Shown: piece by piece, positions 15,542 to 21,219 of the stretch
Layout: each line of letters starts with the position of its first letter
How positions within the stretch are numbered: the stretch's first letter is position 1
Assembly (NCBI GenBank): GCA_013375455.1
Contig: JABXJT010000081.1
Span: 1 to 21,219 of the forward strand
DNA length: 21,219 nucleotides
Direction of reading: 5' to 3'
From: Candidatus Helarchaeota archaeon
GTDB lineage: Archaea; Asgardarchaeota; Lokiarchaeia; Helarchaeales; HEL-GB-A
Program-made: the position numbers and the translations under genes
The notes under the pieces: model-generated
Database searches by the model: none
What the model saw: the letters and a program-made list of their open reading frames with translations, nothing else
Told to the model about the DNA's origin: nothing

Positions 15542-16222
15542 TTGGAAAATTCTATATTTCAAAAAGTTAGCTGTAATAATTGTGGGAAAAACCGAAGCGT
15601 CGTGAGTGGAATGAGTTCGAAAAAAATCCATCTATTAGGCATTTGCGGATCTCCGAGAGAGGGTTCTACGGATTATATCGTGAGGGATGCCCTAAATCAC
15701 GCTGAAACTAAATTTGAAGGAATTGAAACGGATTACTTTTCAGCGAAGGGTAAAAAAATTAATTTTTGTATTCATTGCGATTATTGCATCAGGGAGAAAA
15801 AAGGTTGTGTTCATAAAGACGACATGAACGAGTTATATCCGAAATTGATCAAAGCCGATGCATATATTATGGGTAGTCCCGTCTACCAAGGTAACATTTC
15901 AGGTCAATTAAAGACCATTTTAGATAGAACACGGGCTATAGTAGCTGCAAACCCTAAAGTCTTTCAAAACAAATTGGGTATTGCCGTCGCAGTTGGAGGT
16001 GATCGCGTGGGAGGGCAAGAATCTACCATCCATACCATTCTTGATTTTTATGTTTTAAATGGGATCATTGCAGTCAGTGGAGGTTTTTTTGGTGCCAACC
16101 TAGGAGGAGCTGTCTGGTCTAAAGATAAGGGCGCTCTTGGTGCGAAGGAAGATTCAGAAGGGGTGAAGTCCGTCCATAAATCAGTGAATAAATTGATTAA
16201 AATGACTAAAAAAATTTTATGA
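15542..16222 (+). CDS. Iron-sulfur flavoprotein (Isf family, NADPH-dependent FMN reductase fold)
   Basis: Up to 226 aa. The flavodoxin-like fold begins with KIHLLGICGSPREGSTD, whose SPREGST loop binds FMN phosphate. A compact cysteine motif, CIHCDYCIREKKGC (Cys76, 79, 82, 89; CX2CX2CX6C), is the signature of Isf, which carries a [4Fe-4S] cluster and FMN. GSPVYQGNISGQLK follows at 111-124. Family members move electrons from ferredoxin to acceptors including oxygen and peroxide. The start is ambiguous: ATG at 15611 matches where the family usually begins, GTG at 15602 is possible, and the long form uses TTG at 15542, adding 23 residues with a CNNCGK motif. It is first in a plus-strand run with afpA (19 nt), aldolase and a membrane protein. 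Confidence 0.88.
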   Translation: MENSIFQKVSCNNCGKNRSVVSGMSSKKIHLLGICGSPREGSTDYIVRDALNHAETKFEGIETDYFSAKGKKINFCIHCDYCIREKKGCVHKDDMNELYPKLIKADAYIMGSPVYQGNISGQLKTILDRTRAIVAANPKVFQNKLGIAVAVGGDRVGGQESTIHTILDFYVLNGIIAVSGGFFGANLGGAVWSKDKGALGAKEDSEGVKSVHKSVNKLIKMTKKIL

Positions 16223-16241
16223 AAAATAACTTGGGGATTCA

Positions 16242-16787
16242 ATGAAAAAGAAATTAATTTGGGGAATTACAGGTTCTGGTGATTATATCAAGGAAATTAC
16301 TGACCTAATCATTAAAATTCAAAAGGATTTCCCCATAAAAATCACTGTTATCCTCTCGAAAAATGGAGAATTCGTGTTAAAATTTTATAAAATGTTAGAT
16401 AAATTAAAAAATAACATCAAAGACGTTAAAGTTGAGAAAGGCCCAAATAGTCCTTTTGTAGTGGGGAAAATGCAAACTGGCTACTATGATTACATTGTCA
16501 TTTCACCTGTGAGTGGGAACACTGTTGCTAAAATTGCTTACGGGATTGCTGACTCCCTGGTTTCTAACGGAGTTGCCCAAGCTTTAAAGGGAGGACAGAG
16601 AGTATATCTGTTTCCCACCGATCAAGAACGGGCAGATACCACCACAGTGCTCCCAAGCGGAAAAACGTTTGTCTTAAAACACAGAAAAATTGATTTGGAA
16701 AATATTGAGAAATTAAAAGTAATGGCAGATGTCGTTGTTTTAAAAAACTATGGCGATATTTATGATATTATTAAAAAGTCCCTGTGA
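16242..16787 (+). CDS. afpA: Archaeoflavoprotein AfpA (MJ0208-type, flavoprotein/DmrB fold)
   Basis: A 181-aa homologue of the HFCD-type flavoproteins. The start KKLIWGITGSGDYI holds the FMN-binding GSG loop (residues 10-13), followed by VILSKNGEFVLKFY. Later ISPVSGNTVAKIAYGIADSL and VYLFPTDQER match the flavin-binding cores of archaeoflavoprotein and the related dihydromethanopterin reductase DmrB. Archaeoflavoproteins accept electrons from ferredoxin, and the gene directly follows isf, so a two-flavoprotein relay is plausible. It has GGGGATT as a modest SD. The gene is very AT-rich (positions 16381-16440 contain only 11 G/C of 60). The aldolase follows after 9 nt. The final electron acceptor is unknown; a pterin or a flavin prenyl-type substrate are alternatives for this fold. 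Confidence 0.85.
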   Translation: MKKKLIWGITGSGDYIKEITDLIIKIQKDFPIKITVILSKNGEFVLKFYKMLDKLKNNIKDVKVEKGPNSPFVVGKMQTGYYDYIVISPVSGNTVAKIAYGIADSLVSNGVAQALKGGQRVYLFPTDQERADTTTVLPSGKTFVLKHRKIDLENIEKLKVMADVVVLKNYGDIYDIIKKSL

Positions 16788-16796
16788 GGAAATTGT

Positions 16797-17411
16797 ATGG
16801 TTATTGATGAAGCGACTTACAGAGAGTTCCAGATTGTGGGGAGAGTCTTGTATGAACGTGGGTATAATACTTCCCATTCGGGCAATATTTCCATGCGGAG
16901 CGGTGGTAAGATTCTCATTAAGCGGCGTGGCGCGATGCTGGGATTTTTAGAGCCGGAGGATATTATCGAGACGGATATAGGTAAGCAGGATTCTGGGATA
17001 ATGCTCAGCAGCACTGAGACCGAAGTGCACCGTCAAATCTATTTAAACACAGATGCCATGGCTGTAATCCACGCGCATAACCCCTTCTGCGTGATCTTAT
17101 CGTTGGTTGAGGATGAAATAACCTGCCTAGATGCGGAAGGCTGCTATCTGTATAAAAAAATTCCAATAATCGATGTTAAGAACCCAGCGGGCCCCACGGA
17201 TGCAGCGAAGGAAGTGCCCAAGGTCCTGAAGAACTATCCCATTGTTGTTGTGAGAACGCATGGGGTTTTCGCCAAGGGAAATTCCCTCATTGACGCACTG
17301 CAGAATGTCACTGGGGCAGAACAAGCTGCAATGCTTAGGTATTATACGTTGCTCCTAGGGAAACCCCTGAAAAGGGACTTATCGAAAGAAAAGCACTTTT
17401 CAGAATGGTAA
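16797..17411 (+). CDS. Class II aldolase (fuculose-1-phosphate aldolase family)
   Basis: A 204-aa member of the zinc-dependent class II aldolase/adducin family. Visible site residues are the phosphate-binding SGNIS (28-32), catalytic Glu74 in SSTETEVH, and zinc ligands His92 and His94 (IHAHNPF) and His155 (RTHGVFAKG). All are in register with L-fuculose-1-phosphate aldolase, with length close to that enzyme. In archaea such aldolases cleave or form sugar phosphates, releasing dihydroxyacetone phosphate or acetaldehyde-level products; the substrate is not readable here. A GTGAGGA SD overlaps the end of afpA (9 nt gap), so it is co-transcribed with isf-afpA. Base composition is distinctly higher in GC than its neighbours (16921-16980 has 32 G/C of 60), which suggests recent acquisition. 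Confidence 0.9.
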   Translation: MVIDEATYREFQIVGRVLYERGYNTSHSGNISMRSGGKILIKRRGAMLGFLEPEDIIETDIGKQDSGIMLSSTETEVHRQIYLNTDAMAVIHAHNPFCVILSLVEDEITCLDAEGCYLYKKIPIIDVKNPAGPTDAAKEVPKVLKNYPIVVVRTHGVFAKGNSLIDALQNVTGAEQAAMLRYYTLLLGKPLKRDLSKEKHFSEW

Positions 17412-17415
17412 TCAC

Positions 17416-17808
17416 GTGGAAAACGAAAGAAAAAAAGGAAAAAAATGGACAGATCGCGAAAGAATTGTAGGATCATTGATTGCTTTTTTTTCAGCATCTT
17501 TCATTTTAACTGAAATTATGATTTATTCTTACAAGCAAATAGCATGGGAATTAAATATTGTTTATGTCATCGTACTGATTCTGGGAGGTATAATAGGGTT
17601 GGGTAATGTCCGGTTAGCCGGTATATTATTGATGATAGTAGGATTAATTTTGCTTATTTCCGGGTTAATTTATCACTTTACTTCAAATCCCATCTTTATT
17701 ATATATTCACCTTGGGTATTTTTTCTCCATTTAGTAATTCCAATTGAAGGTATCCTCAGTTTCGCAGGTGGCCTCCTACTTCTAGATAGTAAGAGACGTA
17801 AAACATGA
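17416..17808 (+). CDS. Small four-helix membrane protein of unknown function
   Basis: A 130-aa protein starting with GTG 4 nt after the aldolase stop. A short basic, hydrophilic N-terminus (about 14 residues, ERKKGKK) precedes four hydrophobic segments at roughly 16-36, 44-62, 64-88 and 95-122, and a KRRKT tail. The positive ends suggest both termini are cytoplasmic. I do not recognise the family and see no catalytic motif. Tight spacing implies co-transcription with isf, afpA and the aldolase, but its composition returns to the AT-rich norm. It could anchor the soluble redox proteins or be an unrelated rider. Confidence 0.75.
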   Translation: MENERKKGKKWTDRERIVGSLIAFFSASFILTEIMIYSYKQIAWELNIVYVIVLILGGIIGLGNVRLAGILLMIVGLILLISGLIYHFTSNPIFIIYSPWVFFLHLVIPIEGILSFAGGLLLLDSKRRKT

Positions 17809-17829
17809 TAAATCAATGAAATTCTCGAA

Positions 17830-18810
17830 TTACAAGGCCGTTGCTTCATTCTCGCTCATCCATTTAATGAGTGTTGCCAGAACGAGCAATTCCTGATCAT
17901 CTAATCCATGGCCTGCATTTTCTAATAGTAGGGCGTGCTCCTCAGGGATGCCTGCTTGTTGCTTATTCAATTCAAAGGTCATTTCGGGTGGAAATAAAAC
18001 ATCTTTGCGACCATGAATGAGAAAAACGCGATTCTTGTTATATTCAGGATCACTTTTCAGATAATCGCGGGGTTCAGTTTTTTTGTCTTTTTTCGTGGTT
18101 TTAGTCATTATCCATCGGAAAAACTTTCCAACTGAGAATGGATGGAATCTTACTTTGCCAAATGCATCGATTGAGTGGAACGTACTCATTCCTACGACCA
18201 TTGCTACCCGTTTATCCTCATAACATTTGGTCAGAACCGAAGTACCACCTAGAGAGATGCCAATGCAACACAGCCCACCTCCCCGGACGTCATTTGCAGC
18301 GCATACTCTATCTATAACGGCCCTTGCGTCGTTAAATATTTGGAACCGATCACCTTTACTACTACCCGCCTCTCCATGCCCCCGTTGATCAAACGAAAAT
18401 CCGATGTAACCGTATGAAGCGAGGGGGATGAGCAATCTTTCACTTGATTCTTTTTTACTCCTGAAGCCGTGGAAGAATACCACTGCGGGTCGCGGGTCGG
18501 GATATCGTCGCCCTTCCGAGGTGCTTATCGTTTGCGAAATTGAGCGATAAAACTTGCCTACTGTCTTCAGCCCGTCCTCGAACTCAAATATAACTCGCTC
18601 GGTTGTCACCGTATTAAGCGACATATTTTTAAAATGGTTTTGAGAACTATGTAGTCCGCTTTTAACCAATACCACTCCTACCGCCGTGGCAATAATACCG
18701 TAAATAATGACTATTAGGGTATCCCAACCTATAACTAGCAGTCCAAACATAAGCACTCCGCTTATTATAATAAAAGCGGGGAAAATGACGAATAGAATTT
18801 TGAGATTCAT
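17830..18810 (-). CDS. Membrane-anchored alpha/beta hydrolase
   Basis: A 326-aa protein with two N-terminal hydrophobic segments (about 4-26 and 31-50), then a serine hydrolase domain. Oxyanion-site HGF lies at 114-116, FDQRGHGEA at 140-148, the nucleophile elbow GISLGG with Ser186 at 184-189, an acid in IHGRKDVLF (Asp270), and the base in NAGHGLDD (His301), so the triad is complete. This resembles the BAAT/acyl-hydrolase and dienelactone-type branch, and the substrate is unknown. The short loop between the helices suggests a hairpin anchor with the catalytic domain on the cytoplasmic side, or outside if the topology is inverted. No SD precedes the ATG. It converges on the membrane-protein gene with a 21-nt gap. 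Confidence 0.88.
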   Translation of the reverse strand: MNLKILFVIFPAFIIISGVLMFGLLVIGWDTLIVIIYGIIATAVGVVLVKSGLHSSQNHFKNMSLNTVTTERVIFEFEDGLKTVGKFYRSISQTISTSEGRRYPDPRPAVVFFHGFRSKKESSERLLIPLASYGYIGFSFDQRGHGEAGSSKGDRFQIFNDARAVIDRVCAANDVRGGGLCCIGISLGGTSVLTKCYEDKRVAMVVGMSTFHSIDAFGKVRFHPFSVGKFFRWIMTKTTKKDKKTEPRDYLKSDPEYNKNRVFLIHGRKDVLFPPEMTFELNKQQAGIPEEHALLLENAGHGLDDQELLVLATLIKWMSENEATAL

Positions 18811-18857
18811 AGTTTGTAATATCTAACTTGTGAAAAAAACCTTTCTATCGTCAAAAT

Positions 18858-18867
18858 CTTAAAATAG
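18858..18867 (+). promoter_or_regulatory. Possible TATA box for the larA-like gene
   Basis: CTTAAAATAG lies 36-45 nt before the GTG start at 18904, consistent with an archaeal TATA element and a leader of about 15-20 nt. The region is AT-rich, so this is weak evidence. Confidence 0.25.
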
Positions 18868-18903
18868 CTCTTTTTTATTTCTTATGTCATAGAGACGCAA
18901 GCG

Positions 18904-20259
18904 GTGAGTTCTATCGAGTACCATAACACGCCGATTTATTATAATAATGAGAAAATTAACCACTTTATCCCCATTGAGGTGAATTGTAAATATCTGAGAG
19001 TTCCTAAAGCTGAGGAGCTGGAGGATATCTCAGCAATTTTAAACAAGGTACTTGATTCACCTTTAAACTCGTTATCGCTTCACGAGTTGGTGTTAAGACA
19101 TTATAAAAGCGGTGAAAAAGTCGTCTTGATGGTGGATGATCATACTCGTCCCAATCTCCATACACCCATCCTACTCCCCTTAGTTTTAGAGAAATTGGTT
19201 TCATACGGTGTTAATGAATATGATGTGTATCTTTTCATTGCCACGGGATCACATTCACCTCCTAATAATGAGATTATACGCGAGAGAATATTAAAAGATC
19301 AATTAGAGGTGTGGAAAGATCGAATATGGCTTCACGACTGTGATAATGTTGAAATGCATCAAGATCTTGGATTATCTGAATATAAAACACCAATTAAAAT
19401 AGATAAAAGAGTTCTATCCGCTTGTTTAAGAATTGCCCTTTCTGATTCTGAATACCATTATTTTGCAGGGGTTGCAGGATCTGTAAAATTCTTCGTGCCC
19501 GGTAGTGCAGCACGAGAAACCATCAGACATAATCACTCACGGATATTTGATCTCAATACTGGATTCAAAACTGAATGCAGAATGGCCAATATTGAAGGCA
19601 ATGTATGTATTCAAGATATTAGAAATATAGTTGAAATTTTAAAAAGAGATCACCCGAGTTTCGTGATAGATGCAATAACTCATATGGGGAAAATTATCAA
19701 TCTTTTTGCAGGGGACGTCATTGCAATCCATAACAATGCGGTCCAAAAGCTCCGTGCTATTAGAGACGTTAGAATTTCTGAAAAGGCAGATTTAGTAATA
19801 ATTACTAAACCATCAGTAAATTTCTACCAAGCAGGTAAAGGATACGATTCAGCAAGTCACGCAGTAAAGGAAGGGGGTTCCATTGTAATATTTGCAGCGT
19901 GTCAAGATGGATTTGGCCCTCAAGATTACCTAGATACCGTAAATCAAGTTCGAAATAAACCATATCTCGAAGCCATGCGGTGGATCATTGAAAATAGATG
20001 TTCTAATACAACTTTTGAAGTAGGAATTCAAAATGCAGTGGAACTATTCAAAATTCTTAAAATGACTGATGGAAATCTCTATGTGTATTCTGAACTAGAC
20101 AAAACAGTTCTCGAAGAGAGTTTTCGAGTTAAAACCTTGAAAAAAGCAAAATCGGTACAAGAAACATTAAGACAATTCGTTTTATCATTTATTAAGCAAC
20201 ATACTGACCCGTTAATCTATGTTTTTGAGGATTACAACATATTAACAAAGTCCTCTTAA
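18904..20259 (+). CDS. LarA-family (DUF2088) nickel-pincer racemase homologue
   Basis: A 451-aa protein of the lactate racemase LarA family, which uses the nickel-pincer nucleotide cofactor. DDHTRP (78-83) corresponds to the DDxTRP signature; GSH with His117, His185 in YHYFAG, Lys195 in AGSVKFFVPG and HNH at 209-211 match the positions of the catalytic histidines and cofactor-bound lysine. The later VKEGGSIVIFAACQDGFG is also typical. Around the lysine the usual GGRK reads GSVK, so it is a divergent paralogue and may act on a 2-hydroxy acid other than lactate. The start is GTG at 18904 with no clear SD. No larB, larC or larE is in the window, so the cofactor must be made elsewhere. It is monocistronic as far as visible. 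Confidence 0.85.
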   Translation: MSSIEYHNTPIYYNNEKINHFIPIEVNCKYLRVPKAEELEDISAILNKVLDSPLNSLSLHELVLRHYKSGEKVVLMVDDHTRPNLHTPILLPLVLEKLVSYGVNEYDVYLFIATGSHSPPNNEIIRERILKDQLEVWKDRIWLHDCDNVEMHQDLGLSEYKTPIKIDKRVLSACLRIALSDSEYHYFAGVAGSVKFFVPGSAARETIRHNHSRIFDLNTGFKTECRMANIEGNVCIQDIRNIVEILKRDHPSFVIDAITHMGKIINLFAGDVIAIHNNAVQKLRAIRDVRISEKADLVIITKPSVNFYQAGKGYDSASHAVKEGGSIVIFAACQDGFGPQDYLDTVNQVRNKPYLEAMRWIIENRCSNTTFEVGIQNAVELFKILKMTDGNLYVYSELDKTVLEESFRVKTLKKAKSVQETLRQFVLSFIKQHTDPLIYVFEDYNILTKSS

Positions 20260-20342
20260 AATTCAAGGGCGGATTCAACAAGATTAAACTCAGCGTTCCC
20301 TCCAAAAAAAGAAGGTCAGGCAAGTTCTCAAACAATCATAAA

Positions 20343-20681
20343 TTACTTTTTTAACGAGTTTTCAAGTTTGTTTATAAGTTTTACATACTCTTGCATCGCG
20401 GTCTCTTTTGGCATCCCCTTGCGGGATGTCCAAGCATCATATTTAGCACGTGCTCTAACTTTCATCCGTCCGGGACGGTCGCCCGTGACATCACCGAAAA
20501 GTGCTTGTTTGTATAATCCATATAATTCCAATTGAACATCTGTAGAAAGACCTGATAACTTTTCCGACCGCAATTTTGCATCTTCAAATTCATTTTTAAT
20601 GATTTCATTTGTTCCTTTTGACAAACTGTACTTTCTCCCGTAATTTTGATTTCTTATTAGGGGGTTAATTGTAATTAGCAT
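20343..20681 (-). CDS. Acyl-CoA-binding protein (ACBP)
   Basis: 112 aa from the ATG at 20681, or 93 aa from TTG at 20624, the usual ACBP length (about 86-92). The core reads as a standard four-helix ACBP: LELYGLYKQALFGDV (51-65), DRPGRM, then RAKYDAW (78-84) and KETAMQEYV (92-100). Ligand-site residues Tyr54, Lys58, Lys80 and Tyr99 correspond to bovine Tyr28, Lys32, Lys54 and Tyr73, so CoA binding should be retained. ACBPs bind medium/long acyl-CoA esters in the cytoplasm; they are near universal in eukaryotes, sporadic in bacteria and rare in archaea. A GGGAG (20635-20639) at good spacing favours the TTG start. Converging on larA, it is separated by 83 nt with T7 on its strand (20304-20310). 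Confidence 0.92.
   Translation of the reverse strand: MLITINPLIRNQNYGRKYSLSKGTNEIIKNEFEDAKLRSEKLSGLSTDVQLELYGLYKQALFGDVTGDRPGRMKVRARAKYDAWTSRKGMPKETAMQEYVKLINKLENSLKK
20635..20639 (-). promoter_or_regulatory. SD site supporting a TTG start for ACBP
   Basis: GGGAG on the minus strand lies 10 nt before TTG at 20624. That start yields a 93-aa ACBP of normal length; the ATG at 20681 would add 19 residues with no counterpart in the family, though a GGAG also lies about 12 nt before it. Confidence 0.4.
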
Positions 20682-20729
20682 TAAAAAAAATGCTCCAATA
20701 ATTACTTATCTTCAGGTCCCAAAAGTCTT

Positions 20730-20764
20730 TTTACGAAAAATTAATCAACCAATTTACGAAAAAT
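20730..20764. repeat. Direct repeat of 12 bp around a stop codon
   Basis: TTTACGAAAAAT occurs at 20730-20741 and again at 20753-20764. The second copy contains the stop codon of the minus-strand partial gene. It may be a short duplication of the gene end or chance in AT-rich DNA. Confidence 0.4.
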
Positions 20765-21219
20765 CATAAATTCTTTTTTGTGTTTTATTAATTAACGACT
20801 TAACAACCTCAATCTTCCCTTGTGCGATGAGCTTGATATTTGTAATCAGAAATTGAATTTTTAATTTATTTGTGGAAGTAATTTTTTCCCTTAGTATAGA
20901 AATTAGTTCGTTTCGAGAATGAAAAATAATTTTACAACCATCCGCCTCATAAGGCTTACTTCGTCCGTTAAGAAGAAAAATATGAAATTCTTTAGCCAAT
21001 TTAGTATATATACGCCAATCTTTTTCTGCCATACTATGAAAACTCGATTTAAAATCCACAAACATATCTATTTTTTGATCTTTTTCTAAATAAATGGATT
21101 TTCCTAATTGATTTAATGGTCTCTGATCGAAATTATGAATAATACCATCTGGAACTATATAATTCTTTAAAATGGGATGATGTACTTGATATCCTGTGTA
21201 ACCATTTTTAAAATAAAGT
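20754..21219 (-). CDS. Partial protein with possible PD-(D/E)xK nuclease motif (5' end beyond window)
   Basis: The minus-strand frame stays open from the stop TAA at 20754-20756 to the right edge, about 154 codons, so the gene continues outside the window; the internal ATG at 21065 is probably not the start. I do not recognise the full protein. The visible part has NYIVPDGII (Pro23-Asp24 of the visible fragment), and about 30 residues later IDMFVDFKSS with Asp55-x-Lys57. This PD...DxK order within a beta-rich stretch fits the PD-(D/E)xK nuclease fold seen in restriction, repair and mobile-element nucleases. The remaining C-terminal part is Lys/Ile-rich and helical (KLKIQFLITNIKLIAQGK). The nuclease call is inference from two motifs only. 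Confidence 0.55.
   Translation of the reverse strand, partial: LYFKNGYTGYQVHHPILKNYIVPDGIIHNFDQRPLNQLGKSIYLEKDQKIDMFVDFKSSFHSMAEKDWRIYTKLAKEFHIFLLNGRSKPYEADGCKIIFHSRNELISILREKITSTNKLKIQFLITNIKLIAQGKIEVVKSLINKTQKRIYDFS

Noticed and set aside
1..21219. CRISPR array, tRNA, rRNA or insertion sequence
   Set aside because: No regularly spaced repeats, cloverleaf-like blocks, rRNA-like conserved stretches or transposase genes were noticed on either strand by eye.

Overview
The window is AT-rich and densely coded, and reads as a piece of an anaerobic archaeal chromosome. The archaeal signals are an archaeoflavoprotein (AfpA), an iron-sulfur flavoprotein (Isf), indolepyruvate:ferredoxin oxidoreductase (IorAB), a catalytic ferredoxin:thioredoxin reductase subunit, rubrerythrin, and bare T-tracts after several genes. 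Many starts carry clear Shine-Dalgarno (SD) sequences (AAGGAGG, GAGGTGA), and some genes use GTG or TTG starts. A well-conserved acyl-CoA-binding protein (ACBP), a family best known from eukaryotes, points towards the Asgard (Promethearchaeota) archaea. That placement is inference, not proof. No rRNA, tRNA, CRISPR array or complete mobile element was seen, and no gene-free stretch exceeds 300 bases.

Layout: the left edge holds the 3' end of mutL. Then follow, on the minus strand, an M20 metallopeptidase, rubrerythrin and a glutaredoxin-like protein. Divergent from these on the plus strand are a two-CCG-domain (HdrB/HdrD-like) Fe-S protein and a small conserved CxxC protein. A long minus-strand block (about 4.27-9.63 kb) carries a thioredoxin-like protein with a very basic tail, a 39-aa mini-rubredoxin, iorB, iorA, the FTR catalytic subunit overlapping a glutaredoxin, and an FAD/NAD(P)H oxidoreductase. 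A plus-strand TCA block follows: a 43-codon remnant of the aconitase C-terminus, then class II fumarase, sucD and sucC. AMP-forming acetyl-CoA synthetase (acs) converges on sucC. Next is a tight plus-strand run of isf, afpA, class II aldolase and a small membrane protein. The right end has a membrane-anchored alpha/beta hydrolase (minus), a LarA-family nickel-pincer enzyme (plus), ACBP (minus), and a 5'-truncated protein with a possible PD-(D/E)xK nuclease signature (minus).

How the parts may work together: IorAB makes acyl-CoA and reduced ferredoxin from 2-oxoacids. Ferredoxin can feed the FTR catalytic subunit and hence the glutaredoxin- and thioredoxin-like proteins, and can also feed the Isf/AfpA pair. 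The FAD oxidoreductase could feed the mini-rubredoxin and rubrerythrin for peroxide removal. Succinyl-CoA synthetase, fumarase and Acs handle acid/CoA interconversion next to this redox hub. The most notable observations are the aconitase remnant, the archaeal-context ACBP, the unlisted 39-aa rubredoxin-like gene, the overlapping Grx/FTR pair, and the isf-afpA-aldolase operon whose aldolase gene differs sharply in base composition.
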